Positions 6,668 through 15,051 of a stretch of 59,456 nt of DNA are shown here, piece by piece. Origin of the DNA: Candidatus Iainarchaeum sp. (GTDB taxonomy: Archaea > Iainarchaeota > Iainarchaeia > JAGGVJ01); assembly GCA_021158055.1 (NCBI GenBank), contig JAGGVJ010000026.1, forward strand, positions 1 through 59,456, given 5' to 3'. The stretch's first letter is position 1. Each line of letters starts with the position of its first letter. The notes beneath the pieces are model-generated. The model worked only from the letters and a program-made list of their open reading frames with translations, did no database searches and was not told where the DNA came from. The position numbers and the translations under genes are program-made.

Positions 6668-7378
6668 TTGAATGACATAACAACAGTTTCCCAATTGCAG
6701 ACTGCAATGGAAACAAATAAAGACATAACACCGCAAATGACTGACAGAACACCAGCGATGGAAGCATTCTGGAACCTGTTAAACAAAGGGCAGATTCTTC
6801 CGTGTGGAGCTCCGACAGAAGAAAAGGGCAACGATCGGTTTGTACTGGTCTTAAGGAATCCCCGGAAACTAACCGAACGAGACTCCAAAAAAACCAAGTC
6901 AAAAATGACTGGAATTTGGAGAGAGCACAACGATCCAAAAAGCACGATAAACGTGCAGATTGCAGGGGAAACCCCGGTTAAACTGCGAATCGGAAAAGAA
7001 CCAGGAATAGTTCCCAACCTAAAAATGGATAAATGGGAAACCAGCCATGAGAACTTGCTTCTCTTATGCAAAAACCCAGACAATCCAAGAAGAACAGCCG
7101 GAACAAATTCTTTTTTGCTAATCGAATTTGGCAAAACAAGAACAAAAAACCTGAAACACCACCACAAAAACTCAACTCTCGCAATGTTAATAGGGAGACT
7201 TGTAGTGGTTTCAGACATTTCAACCCTGCGTGGCGTCAAGGAACTGGCTGACCAGTTCAAAGAAAAGATAGTCTGGATTGGGAAAAACAAGGCTGGTTAC
7301 ATAGTTGCTTACCTGAACATCAGAACCGTAGCGGAACCGATTAAAGCAACAACAAAATCAAAGGAAGACAATGGCTAA
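6668..7378 (+). CDS. Hypothetical protein, paralog of the 3557-4252 gene
   Basis: 236 residues from a TTG at 6668, chosen because CAGAGGAG at 6653-6660 is well placed for it; the upstream ATG at 6638 lies inside the hairpin of leader 3. Blocks shared with the 3557-4252 product (LLNKGQILPCGAP, LIGRLVVVSDIST, IVWIGKNKAGY) make the two divergent paralogs. The protein is soluble with a basic C-terminus. The stop overlaps the next start (7371), so the small basic protein downstream is co-translated. Confidence 0.65.
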   Translation: MNDITTVSQLQTAMETNKDITPQMTDRTPAMEAFWNLLNKGQILPCGAPTEEKGNDRFVLVLRNPRKLTERDSKKTKSKMTGIWREHNDPKSTINVQIAGETPVKLRIGKEPGIVPNLKMDKWETSHENLLLLCKNPDNPRRTAGTNSFLLIEFGKTRTKNLKHHHKNSTLAMLIGRLVVVSDISTLRGVKELADQFKEKIVWIGKNKAGYIVAYLNIRTVAEPIKATTKSKEDNG

Positions 7379-7493
7379 CAGAAAGAAAAAAAACCAAAAA
7401 GGCGAGGACAAGCCAAAAAAGGGTGAAAACAAGAGGAAGAGAGAACAAACCACCAAACAGAAATTGCAAAAGCTAAAGGAGAAAAAGGCCTAA
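7371..7493 (+). CDS. 40-residue highly basic peptide
   Basis: ATG 7371 overlaps the upstream stop by 8 nt. The peptide is almost wholly charged (MANRKKKNQKGEDKPKKGEN start, QKLQKLKEKKA end), with about 20 Lys/Arg residues and no hydrophobic core. It probably binds nucleic acid or acts as a basic partner, which is inference from composition only. A terminator hairpin follows 27 nt later, supporting a real gene end. Confidence 0.5.
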   Translation: MANRKKKNQKGEDKPKKGENKRKREQTTKQKLQKLKEKKA

Positions 7494-7519
7494 GACAATT
7501 TCAAGCAGTTAAAAAGAAA

Positions 7520-7558
7520 AGCAGTTGCAGATTCTGCCAAACTGCTGCTCTTTTTTTC
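7520..7558 (+). terminator. Strong terminator-like hairpin
   Basis: AGCAGTT (7520-7526) pairs with AACTGCT (7540-7546), with an inner GCAG/CTGC stem, followed by a long T-rich run. It ends the 6668-7493 unit. Confidence 0.65.
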
Positions 7559-7600
7559 TTTTTTTTATTTTTACTAACCAAAACGAACACAATATAGTTC

Positions 7601-7711
7601 TGTAGTCGACCCACATGCACCGGGCGTGTACCTCTTTTTTCGGGTTCGAATCCCGCAGCTGCAATCGCTCTGCAACCGGCAAAGCAAAACAAAACAGCAG
7701 GAACTCGCTGT
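7601..7711 (+). ncRNA. tRNA-like structured leader, copy 4
   Basis: The acceptor-like stem TGTAGT (7601-7606) pairs with GCTGCA using two G-U pairs. The internal hairpin is ACATGC-ACCGG-GCGTGT, where a T-G pair replaces the A-C mismatch of other copies. The T-arm is CGGG-TTCGAAT-CCCG. The next hairpin is GCTCTGC/GCAAAGC with one mismatch, then ACAGC/GCTGT (to 7711). The gene at 7728 follows with GGAGG. Confidence 0.65.
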
Positions 7712-7727
7712 AAATCTGGAGGAAACC

Positions 7728-8222
7728 ATGTTTAAAAAAACACACATAAATGCAGACTGGCTGCTAAATGCCAAACAAATAGAAAAGGCTGCAAACGGAC
7801 TTAGGAATTTTGAACCCCTAAGCAATACCACGTCTCCGCAACTACCTAACTTGGTTGAAACAGAAGAAGTCATTGCACAGGCAATGTTCTTTTTCAGAAA
7901 ACAATTTCTCCCATCAATGGTTAAACAACCTAAGAAACTGGAAAAGCATTTTCAGAGGTCGTATAATTTCGCAGATGACTGTGAAAGAATATTATTCCTG
8001 AAAAAAATTGCTCTTAGTACAAACACCCATGGACAAAGTGGGATATTACCCGTTGAAGCTGTTTACCTCTTGGGAAAAGAAAACCCGGTGGAAAGCTTAG
8101 ATCCTCTCTTGGAAATAATGAACAACAGCAACAACCCCCAGGTAAGAAACGCATCAGCTGCAATCATCACCAAAGTCCTGGAATTCCAAAACAGCAGGAT
8201 ACCTGCAGAAACTACAAAGTAA
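7728..8222 (+). CDS. Hypothetical helical protein with HEAT-like C-terminus
   Basis: 164 residues, starting at ATG 7728 with TCTGGAGGAAACC directly upstream. The C-terminal half (PVEAVYLLGKENPVESLDPL, then PQVRNASAAIITKVLEF) has the spacing and hydrophobic pattern of a HEAT/PBS-type helical repeat; the N-terminal half is helical and basic. The HEAT-like call is pattern recognition only. It is a single-gene unit between leader 4 and leader 5. Confidence 0.6.
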   Translation: MFKKTHINADWLLNAKQIEKAANGLRNFEPLSNTTSPQLPNLVETEEVIAQAMFFFRKQFLPSMVKQPKKLEKHFQRSYNFADDCERILFLKKIALSTNTHGQSGILPVEAVYLLGKENPVESLDPLLEIMNNSNNPQVRNASAAIITKVLEFQNSRIPAETTK

Positions 8223-8374
8223 AGACAAAAAGAAAGCTGCTCAGAACAAATGAAAAGCCGCTTAACAGACAAATCCAAACAAAAATTGGCTTCTTTTTTA
8301 ACGCCACTACTTTTTTCATCGCTCTCACAACGGCAAAACATGCCAAAATCGCTGAGAGACAACAAGTTTTCCAA

Positions 8375-8469
8375 GCAGTTGAACCGCACGCAACAAAGCA
8401 TGCAACACTATTTTTCGGGTTCAAATCCCGCAACTGCCATCGCTCTGCCAAAAAAGCAACCGGCAAAGC
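8375..8469 (+). ncRNA. tRNA-like structured leader, copy 5
   Basis: GCAGTTG (8375-8381) pairs with CAACTGC (8431-8437). The T-arm is CGGG (8416-8419), loop TTCAAAT, CCCG (8427-8430), stacked directly on the acceptor-like strand exactly as in a tRNA. The internal hairpin is GCACGC/GCATGC. The following hairpin is GCTCTGCC (8442-8449) with GGCAAAGC (8462-8469), one mismatch. The gene at 8501 starts 31 nt later. Confidence 0.7.
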
Positions 8470-8500
8470 AACAAGATACAATACAATAGGATAAAACCAA

Positions 8501-9478
8501 ATGAACAAACAATCAGCAGAACTAAACGAACTTCTGAAAAAGTTCTTCCCTAACATCAACGGGATTCTTGAAGGACTTGAACGAGAAAACTGGTCACAGG
8601 AAAGTGCCTTAAGCGCAGTATCAAGCATGCTTTCAAATGGACCTGTTCAGGAACTATTCCAGTTCAAAAGCAGAGTATTCCCCATGTACGTGGAAAACAT
8701 GGACCCGGAATGGTTCGGAATGCTAACCGCCGTTATTGTAGCGGAAGACATAGAAACGTTCTATATCCTGGGAGCTTTGATGGAGTTTCTCAAAAAAATC
8801 GATAGTGGTGCTCTTTCCACTAAAGATGAATTGATGCACGAGTTTTTCGCCATCACAAAAGAACTCACAAAAAATCGGGAAATGAGCAGGTTTGAGGAAA
8901 TCAGCGTTGTTGTCTGCTGCTCAACAGAAGAAGAGTTAGAAGCAGTAACAACTCAGCTTCGGGCCAACAAACTCTGGCAGAACGCCATAAACTACTTTGA
9001 TAAAGAAATTTATCCAAAAGTAAAAGCAATTCTGAACCTTGAAAAACCGGTTTTCGGAAGAACTTCCGCTGAATTTTTGGTGACCAACAATCAGGATGAT
9101 TTCCTGGCTAAATGCAAGGACAAGCCAGTTGTCATAATGCCAAAGCTAAGAAACGAAAACCAGCCTGACTACGAGCAGCTGATAGAAAAACTGCTTGAAA
9201 ACGGGTGCAAAATAACTGCGCCAACATGGTTAGTAACTTCCCCGAATAACACTCTTCTGGAAAGAAGAATAAAGGCAGTTAAAGAGCTCTCAAAGCAAAG
9301 AGACTGGAAAACCGAACTTGTCCTGCACACCGGAGGAATGGGCTTTTTCCCGGATACGAATCTGGAGGAGATTCAATCCACCTTAAGAATCAACGTGGAA
9401 CGGCAGGGCGTTCTTGAAATGGCCCAGGACATCGCAGACATAACCGGCGGAATAATCATAGTCACAGAAACGACGTAA
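8501..9478 (+). CDS. Hypothetical two-part protein
   Basis: 325 residues, starting at ATG 8501 with TAGGATAAA as a weak ribosome site. Residues 1-150 are helical (LNELLKKFFPNINGILEGLE, ALMEFLKKIDS). Residues about 200-325 look alpha/beta, with strands such as KPVVIMPKLRN, ELVLHTGGMGFF and GGIIIVTETT separated by helices. No known family or catalytic motif is recognised. A strong terminator follows, so leader 5 controls a single gene. Confidence 0.65.
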   Translation: MNKQSAELNELLKKFFPNINGILEGLERENWSQESALSAVSSMLSNGPVQELFQFKSRVFPMYVENMDPEWFGMLTAVIVAEDIETFYILGALMEFLKKIDSGALSTKDELMHEFFAITKELTKNREMSRFEEISVVVCCSTEEELEAVTTQLRANKLWQNAINYFDKEIYPKVKAILNLEKPVFGRTSAEFLVTNNQDDFLAKCKDKPVVIMPKLRNENQPDYEQLIEKLLENGCKITAPTWLVTSPNNTLLERRIKAVKELSKQRDWKTELVLHTGGMGFFPDTNLEEIQSTLRINVERQGVLEMAQDIADITGGIIIVTETT

Positions 9479-9526
9479 GCCTCAAAAACTAAATTTGATG
9501 GCTATCCGCAGGGAACAGTAAACTAA

Positions 9527-9560
9527 GTGTGGCTTACTCCCTTGCCACACACTTTTTTTT
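9527..9560 (+). terminator. Strong intrinsic-type terminator hairpin
   Basis: GTGTGGC (9527-9533) pairs perfectly with GCCACAC (9544-9550), followed by eight T residues. It separates the single-gene units to the left from the long operon to the right. Confidence 0.75.
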
Positions 9561-9629
9561 AAATTAAAAAATGAAAAATAAGTTGCTCAACTCTTACTTT
9601 AAAAAGCAAATCACAAGAGGTGAATGAAA

Positions 9630-10658
9630 ATGAAAACCTACTACTGCACACTCAAGATATACTTCATGAGAGACAAACCAGAAATAACTGATGAAGAAAT
9701 CGAAACCGTGAAAAGAATTTACTTAAAGGAGCTGGAAAAGAAAAAACCCGAGCTGCCAAACCAGGGGGCTCAAGTCACAATCGAAGCCACCACCTGCCAA
9801 CAGGCGCTCAACACAGCAGCCAACACGTACGAATTCTTAATACCTAAACCAAAATACAACACAACCAACGCAATTTGGGCCCACATAAGAAACTTAAACG
9901 AAAAAAACAAAAGCGTTCTGTTTTGGGGGCACATTGTTATCCTAAACAAGAAAAAAGAAGGTTTGAGCACTAGCCATCTTGCCTTGCCGCATGAAGAAGA
10001 CGAAGAACATTACCTCACTAAATTGGTGAACAAACTCACCAAGTCATTTCTGGATTTGTTTATTGGCCGTACTCCCAGCTCACCGCACAGCGAACACCAT
10101 CTTCTGATAGAAAGTATGCCCAACAAAGCAAAAACAACCTCACGGATAGAATATGTTGTAAATGAGATAACTAAAAAAATGCCTCCTTTGTTAAAGGAAA
10201 CGAACAAGGAAGCAAAAACAACAAAACAAGAAACAAGAGGAGAAAAAAAAGCAATGAACCCTTCTCTAAAATACAGCCTTGAGGTTGATTTTACCTCAAA
10301 AAACGGAAGCTCCCGCATAAGGTTGTTTGTCCCTGTAACAAACGGCAACAAAACCTACGCTATCCTGCCGGACATACAGACAAAAGCAGACAAAGTGTTG
10401 CTGCTCTACCAGGACTTCTCTTCAGGGGAATCAAAGGCAGGGGTGCTTTCAGACGTGCTTGTAACGTCGACATCAACCCAGTTGATCATTGACGGGAAAG
10501 AACCGGTAAATGAAGAAAATCCTTTTGGGAGCTGTTCTTCAATTGTAACAGTAAGCTCAACCAGAGAAGAAAACATAATACGTTCGTTGGGAAACGACCC
10601 ATCAGATTACGAAAAAGACCTTTCAAAGGTCTTGAAAAAGGCGCTTGCTCACCGTTAG
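9630..10658 (+). CDS. Hypothetical two-domain protein, first gene of the Cdc48-like operon
   Basis: 342 residues from ATG 9630; the ATG at 9624 is too close to the GAGGTGA at 9617-9623. Residues 1-185 form one alpha/beta unit (YYCTLKIYFM start), followed by a lysine-rich linker (KETNKEAKTTKQETRGEKK). A second unit (about 209-342) starts MNPSLKYSLEVDF and has beta strands such as SSRIRLFVPVTNG and ADKVLLLYQDF. A ribosome-site-like AGAGGAG precedes ATG 10254 inside the linker, so the second unit may also be made alone or may once have been a separate gene. Function unknown. It heads six closely spaced genes (to 15852). Confidence 0.65.
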   Translation: MKTYYCTLKIYFMRDKPEITDEEIETVKRIYLKELEKKKPELPNQGAQVTIEATTCQQALNTAANTYEFLIPKPKYNTTNAIWAHIRNLNEKNKSVLFWGHIVILNKKKEGLSTSHLALPHEEDEEHYLTKLVNKLTKSFLDLFIGRTPSSPHSEHHLLIESMPNKAKTTSRIEYVVNEITKKMPPLLKETNKEAKTTKQETRGEKKAMNPSLKYSLEVDFTSKNGSSRIRLFVPVTNGNKTYAILPDIQTKADKVLLLYQDFSSGESKAGVLSDVLVTSTSTQLIIDGKEPVNEENPFGSCSSIVTVSSTREENIIRSLGNDPSDYEKDLSKVLKKALAHR

Positions 10659-10699
10659 TTCGCGGGATGCCTTTGACAATAAAAAGATAGGAGGAAACC

Positions 10700-11080
10700 A
10701 TGACATCACTAATCATGAAGGTACCTTCCAAAGACGGTGCCAAAGAACTGCTGGTATTCTGCGGAGAACAAGAAACAACTGACGTGTCGATTGAACTCCA
10801 GCAAGGAATACTGTACAAACTCAAAAACGGAGTACTGCTGATTCTCCAGTACCTGCCTATAAACACTTCTGACATCATTGTTGCAAAAGCCGCGGAAATA
10901 CACTTGTTCCATGGAGAAAGCATCAAGGCAGAACTGGTTGGAAACGCTCCGCTTACCCGAGTATACGCAATCGGGAAAGAACCACTGATAAGGGAACTGA
11001 AAAGAATCAAACAGCACACAAGATTCCGCTGGGACGAACAGCGTGCAAGTATGGATCCCGTAAGCAGAATAGAAGTTTAG
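10700..11080 (+). CDS. Hypothetical small protein preceding the Cdc48-like ATPase
   Basis: 126 residues, starting at ATG 10700 with ATAGGAGGAAACC upstream. Mostly beta-like strands in the N-terminal two thirds (KELLVFCGEQ, VLLILQYLPI), then a basic C-terminus (LIRELKRIKQHTRFRWDEQ). No recognised motif. It ends 9 nt before the ATPase gene, so it is a candidate adaptor or substrate-handling partner, judged by position only. Confidence 0.65.
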   Translation: MTSLIMKVPSKDGAKELLVFCGEQETTDVSIELQQGILYKLKNGVLLILQYLPINTSDIIVAKAAEIHLFHGESIKAELVGNAPLTRVYAIGKEPLIRELKRIKQHTRFRWDEQRASMDPVSRIEV

Positions 11081-11089
11081 GAGGAAGAA

Positions 11090-13252
11090 ATGACTGCAAA
11101 TATCAACGTAAAACTGATGAGAGACGACGAAATCCAAAACGGTGCGTGCCGAATAAGCAAGGCACTGTCAACCGAACTGAGAATAAGTCAGGGTCAGGTA
11201 ATCGAGATAGCCGGAATCAACAGCAAAAGACGTGCTATAGTTGTCATCTCCGAAGTTTCGGAAGCACCCGGTGATGCAGAAACAAAGCAACTCATCTGGG
11301 CAAACAACGAAACAATTCTCAATTCCAATGTGGATTTTGAGGGACGAGCACAGGTGAGCGCGATTCAAAAAGTCCGCGAGGCAAAAGAAATAACCGTGGC
11401 ACCGTTGAACACTTCCATAATACCATCCCTGCTGGATCAAAACAAGTTCAAAAACAGCGTAACAGGGCGCTTCTTCGCAAAGGGGAACATAATATCAAGC
11501 ATGGGAAGCTTCAGCGTTGAGGGCTCAGGCACTGATGGGCATGACAACTTCATCGAATACAAGGTAAAAATAGTGTCAACAAAGCCGGATTCATCGGTTC
11601 AGGTCACTAAAAAAACCAACATAATATTCAAGGAACCCATACGCGGAGAAATTGACTTTGGAGACATCGGAGGATTGAATAGCCAGATAGAAACAATGCA
11701 GGAACTGGTGGAATGGCCGCTTCGCTACCCTGAAATATTCGAGCATTTAGGGCAGGATTCCCCAAAAGGCGTTCTTCTGCACGGTCCGCCCGGAACCGGA
11801 AAAACCCATCTGGTAAGAGCAATAGCAAGATCTGCAGATGCTCACTTCATATACGTGAACCCCGGGGAAATCAGCGCTGATCCCACTCAGGCAAAAACCC
11901 GCATTGACGAGTTGTTCAACGAAGCAAACAATCACCCTGGCCCGGCAATAATCTTTTTGGACGAAATTGACGCAGTTGCGCCAAAGAGAAGCGAGTTAAG
12001 AAACCCAATCTATTCCAGCATAGTGTCGCATCTGCTCACAAAAATAGACGGCATGGAAACCAATTCGCAAATCATGGTGATTGGCGCTACAAACAGCCCA
12101 AACAGCATTGATGAAGCCATGCGCAGGCCTGGGCGACTTGACATTGAAATAGAGATCCCATCCCCGGACAAGGAAGGGAGAATGGAAATCCTCGAAATTC
12201 ATACACGGGGAATGCCGTTTGAGACCTCAAAGCAAAGAATTGACATTCTGGAGCCCATAAGCGAGGCAACTCACGGGTTTGTCGGAGCAGACCTGATGTT
12301 TCTCTGCAAATCTGCAGCACTTGCGTGCATAAGACGGAACTGGCTGGACATCGAACTAGACGAAAACGAACACATCCCGCCAAAGGTTCTGCGGACACTG
12401 CGGGTGAATCTGGGTGATTTCAAAGAAGCTTTGAAAACAACAACACCCTCTGTTGGCCGGGATATCATCGTGGAGAAACCAGATGTCGACCTGAAAAAAG
12501 ACATCGGTGGACTGAACGAAGCCAAAAAAGAGCTTTTGGAGACCGTTGTCAGGGCATGGGCAAACAAAGAGGAAATCGCAAGGCTAAACCCCTCAACCAA
12601 AATCCCAAGGGGAATCGTATTGCACGGACCCCCGGGAACCGGAAAAACATTCCTTGCAAAAGGACTGGCAAAAGAAATGGGTTTTCATTTGATTGTGGTA
12701 AAACCAAGCGACGTCCTGTCAAAATGGCACGGCGAATCCGAAGGTACAATAAGCAAGGTGTTCAGCAAGGCAAAATCACTTGCACCCTGCATCATTGTAT
12801 TCGAAGAGTTTGAATCACTGGTGCCTGTCCGCGGACAAGCGTCGGATTCTGCCGGGGCTGCAAACAACAGATTAGTGAACCAGATACTCACTGAAATGGA
12901 TGGTTTTGACAGCCTTACAGACGTCATTGCCATAGCGACAACAAATCGCATTGACATGATTGACCCTGCAGTACTGCGAAGCGGCAGATTTTCTGTAACG
13001 ATACCTGTATCAGATCCTGACGAAGGCGAAAGAGAAGACATCTTCAGAAAGATCTTCAAGAGCGCCACAATCAAAGACGACATTGATTTCAATGAACTTG
13101 CAATGGCAAGCGATGGCCTGAATGGCTCTGACATAAAGGAAGTCCTTGACAGGGCAGTGTACAAAACCATTACCCTCAAAGGAAAGCACATAAAAAAAGA
13201 AAGTGTGCTGGCAGCGATAGAAGACATAAAGGAAACAAAGAAGGAAAACTAA
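11090..13252 (+). CDS. Cdc48/p97-like double AAA+ ATPase
   Basis: 720 residues, close to the usual archaeal Cdc48/VAT length of about 730. The N-terminal about 180 residues occupy the place of the Cdc48 N domain (substrate/adaptor binding) but are divergent. D1 has Walker A GPPGTGKT starting at residue 232, Walker B IIFLDEID and arginine-finger region RRPGRLD. D2 has Walker A GPPGTGKT from residue 513, a Walker B reading IIVFEEFE (Glu where Asp is usual), and LRSGRFS. Such ATPases unfold or extract proteins using ATP as hexamers. The start is ATG 11090 with TAGGAGGAAGA. It shares an operon with an archaemetzincin-like protein, a membrane protein and an AN1 zinc-finger protein, all types linked to Cdc48 in eukaryotes. 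It is probably a specialised paralog rather than the housekeeping Cdc48. Confidence 0.9.
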   Translation: MTANINVKLMRDDEIQNGACRISKALSTELRISQGQVIEIAGINSKRRAIVVISEVSEAPGDAETKQLIWANNETILNSNVDFEGRAQVSAIQKVREAKEITVAPLNTSIIPSLLDQNKFKNSVTGRFFAKGNIISSMGSFSVEGSGTDGHDNFIEYKVKIVSTKPDSSVQVTKKTNIIFKEPIRGEIDFGDIGGLNSQIETMQELVEWPLRYPEIFEHLGQDSPKGVLLHGPPGTGKTHLVRAIARSADAHFIYVNPGEISADPTQAKTRIDELFNEANNHPGPAIIFLDEIDAVAPKRSELRNPIYSSIVSHLLTKIDGMETNSQIMVIGATNSPNSIDEAMRRPGRLDIEIEIPSPDKEGRMEILEIHTRGMPFETSKQRIDILEPISEATHGFVGADLMFLCKSAALACIRRNWLDIELDENEHIPPKVLRTLRVNLGDFKEALKTTTPSVGRDIIVEKPDVDLKKDIGGLNEAKKELLETVVRAWANKEEIARLNPSTKIPRGIVLHGPPGTGKTFLAKGLAKEMGFHLIVVKPSDVLSKWHGESEGTISKVFSKAKSLAPCIIVFEEFESLVPVRGQASDSAGAANNRLVNQILTEMDGFDSLTDVIAIATTNRIDMIDPAVLRSGRFSVTIPVSDPDEGEREDIFRKIFKSATIKDDIDFNELAMASDGLNGSDIKEVLDRAVYKTITLKGKHIKKESVLAAIEDIKETKKEN

Positions 13253-13323
13253 GGAACATCAGTTGTTTCTCTTTCCTTTTTTATGTCAAAAAATTAAAAA
13301 AACAAAATTTGGAGGCATAAGCA

Positions 13324-14007
13324 ATGAGATCAACATACACAATAAATTTCTTCAGAAACTCTGAAGAGATTAAACTAAATGAACTGGAGAGGATAGCCAA
13401 AGAGCTTTCAAATACGACAACATTCAATTGCAAAATTGAAATACACAAAAGCCCGCTTGAAAAAGCAAGGGGTTCAGAACTGAATAGCTCATTCTTTGAG
13501 GAAGGCTGCAATCTTGACGATTCTTTTGTCTTTGCGGCATTTGTTGAAGAGAACATGCCCGGTGTTAACACTGACCATATACTGATTGGACAAAGTTCAA
13601 GGGGATGCCTGGTCAGGGTAAAAGAAAACAGTGATGCAACAATGCATAACTTACTTCACCAACTCGGGCACGTGTTTGGAATTGAGGACCACTGCACAAA
13701 AACAAAGTGCGTAATGTACCCCCTCTACATAAAAGGCGCGGTGGACTTCAAAAACCCTTTCTGCAGCGACGGGAATAGCAGTTGTGGAAGCATAATTGAA
13801 GAAGCAGTGTTTCACAAACAGGACCCTGACCACTGGGATAACATTGCCACAGGCAGTTGCGAAAACACAACTTCAGCTCACGAACTGGCCGGAAAACCGC
13901 AAATCAAGCACAGCACTCGGAGAGACACAGACTTCCTGAAGAAAATAAAAACACACGTTGAAAGGCCAACTGAAAGAAGCCTCATACAACTACTGGAGGA
14001 AACATAA
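13324..14007 (+). CDS. Archaemetzincin-like protein with catalytic Glu replaced by Gln
   Basis: 227 residues, starting at ATG 13324 with TTTGGAGGC upstream. Residues about 105-160 match the archaemetzincin zinc signature: HQLGHVFGIEDHC (from H112) followed by a C-x4-C-V-M pattern, then VDFKNPFC and a further Cys, as in the structural zinc site. The general-base Glu of HExxH is Gln113 (codon CAA), and one extra residue lies between the Gly and the third His. The protein may bind zinc but is predicted to be proteolytically weak or inactive. The family consists of metzincin peptidases of poorly known role. The C-terminal 60 residues are polar and basic. The stop overlaps the next start by 1 nt, so it is co-translated with the membrane protein downstream. 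Confidence 0.75.
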   Translation: MRSTYTINFFRNSEEIKLNELERIAKELSNTTTFNCKIEIHKSPLEKARGSELNSSFFEEGCNLDDSFVFAAFVEENMPGVNTDHILIGQSSRGCLVRVKENSDATMHNLLHQLGHVFGIEDHCTKTKCVMYPLYIKGAVDFKNPFCSDGNSSCGSIIEEAVFHKQDPDHWDNIATGSCENTTSAHELAGKPQIKHSTRRDTDFLKKIKTHVERPTERSLIQLLEET

Positions 14008-14999
14008 TGTTCTTATCCACCCACGCATACCCCGGACATGACTACATACTCCTCAGCATGACAGAGAGTCTTGTGCTTATGATTGCTGTGATAATCTTTA
14101 ATGCGGTTGTAGCAAGCCTTGTTGTATCACTGAAAAACAAGTACCTTGAAAACAACTACAGGATAAGTGACCTGTCAGAAGACAAAATTGCGGTTTTATT
14201 CCTTGTACTTGTAAACACAACAATCATGCTTCTGTTCATCAAAGACGGAACACACAACATCATGCACTTCTGGCCAGGTGACTTTATGAATGCTGTCCTG
14301 TTAACTGCCATTGCTGCATTGGGAGCACTGGTAACAGCAAACATATTCCTTGGAACATACAGGTTCACGGAAGCACCCCCGGAAGGCCAACAATCAGTGA
14401 AGGCAACCTTCAATTCAGATGACGGGCGACTTCAGATAAACCCACAAAAACCCAAAGAATGGTCAATGGGTTTGTGCGATGCGCCGATAGTAACCAAAGA
14501 AGCGCTGAGATCCGCAGCCAGAATAGCAATTGTCGGAGCGATTGTCTTTCTGTTGATGCTCGTGCTATCCAGTTTTAAGGTGTCAATAAGCCGGACAGAA
14601 TTATCATGCATATTTGGCATGTACCTGGCAGTAGACATTATTCTGGCAATGAGGCTTCAGGCCATACTTGGCAGAAGAAATATGGACGAGCGCTCATTCC
14701 TTGCAAAGCCCGAAAACATGTTTTATTACAACCAACAAAAACACTTAAAGCAAAGAGCATCCGGGAAGCAAACCTTTGCAACAACTGACAAAGATAAACT
14801 GATATTGCTGATTATGCTATTAATAGGTGGAGGAATTACATCCTTAATCCTATTGATAATAATAATCGGAACGATAACAAGCAGCATCGGTTACTCCATA
14901 GCTAACATGAGCGAAAACGACAACTACATGCCACACTTCCTTATTAGTTTGGTGGTCTTCTACCTGTTGTTTTTTTACGGAGAAGATGTCCTTTCCTAA
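14007..14999 (+). CDS. Seven-helix membrane protein
   Basis: 330 residues, starting at ATG 14007 with TGGAGGA upstream and overlapping the previous stop. I count about seven membrane helices, with cores LVLMIAVIIFNAVVASLVV, VLFLVLVNTTIMLLFI, AVLLTAIAALGALVTANIF, AIVGAIVFLLMLVLSS, GMYLAVDIILAM, LILLIMLLIGGGITSLILL and LISLVVFYLLFFYG. A soluble loop of about 60 residues lies between helices 3 and 4. No transporter or enzyme motif is recognised. In context it could anchor the Cdc48-like machinery at the membrane, which is inference. Confidence 0.75.
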   Translation: MFLSTHAYPGHDYILLSMTESLVLMIAVIIFNAVVASLVVSLKNKYLENNYRISDLSEDKIAVLFLVLVNTTIMLLFIKDGTHNIMHFWPGDFMNAVLLTAIAALGALVTANIFLGTYRFTEAPPEGQQSVKATFNSDDGRLQINPQKPKEWSMGLCDAPIVTKEALRSAARIAIVGAIVFLLMLVLSSFKVSISRTELSCIFGMYLAVDIILAMRLQAILGRRNMDERSFLAKPENMFYYNQQKHLKQRASGKQTFATTDKDKLILLIMLLIGGGITSLILLIIIIGTITSSIGYSIANMSENDNYMPHFLISLVVFYLLFFYGEDVLS

Positions 15000-15051
15000 C
15001 GAGACAAGAAACCAAGAACACACAAAAACAAAGAGAATAGGAGGAATCAAG

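Noticed and set aside
8212-8628. 138-codon antisense ORF over leader 5
   Set aside because: It overlaps the leader and the start of a well-supported gene and is only an open frame.
11090-13252. Housekeeping Cdc48 of the host
   Set aside because: The N domain and D2 Walker B are divergent and the gene lies in the accessory region; a separate standard Cdc48 is expected elsewhere, but I cannot see the rest of the genome.
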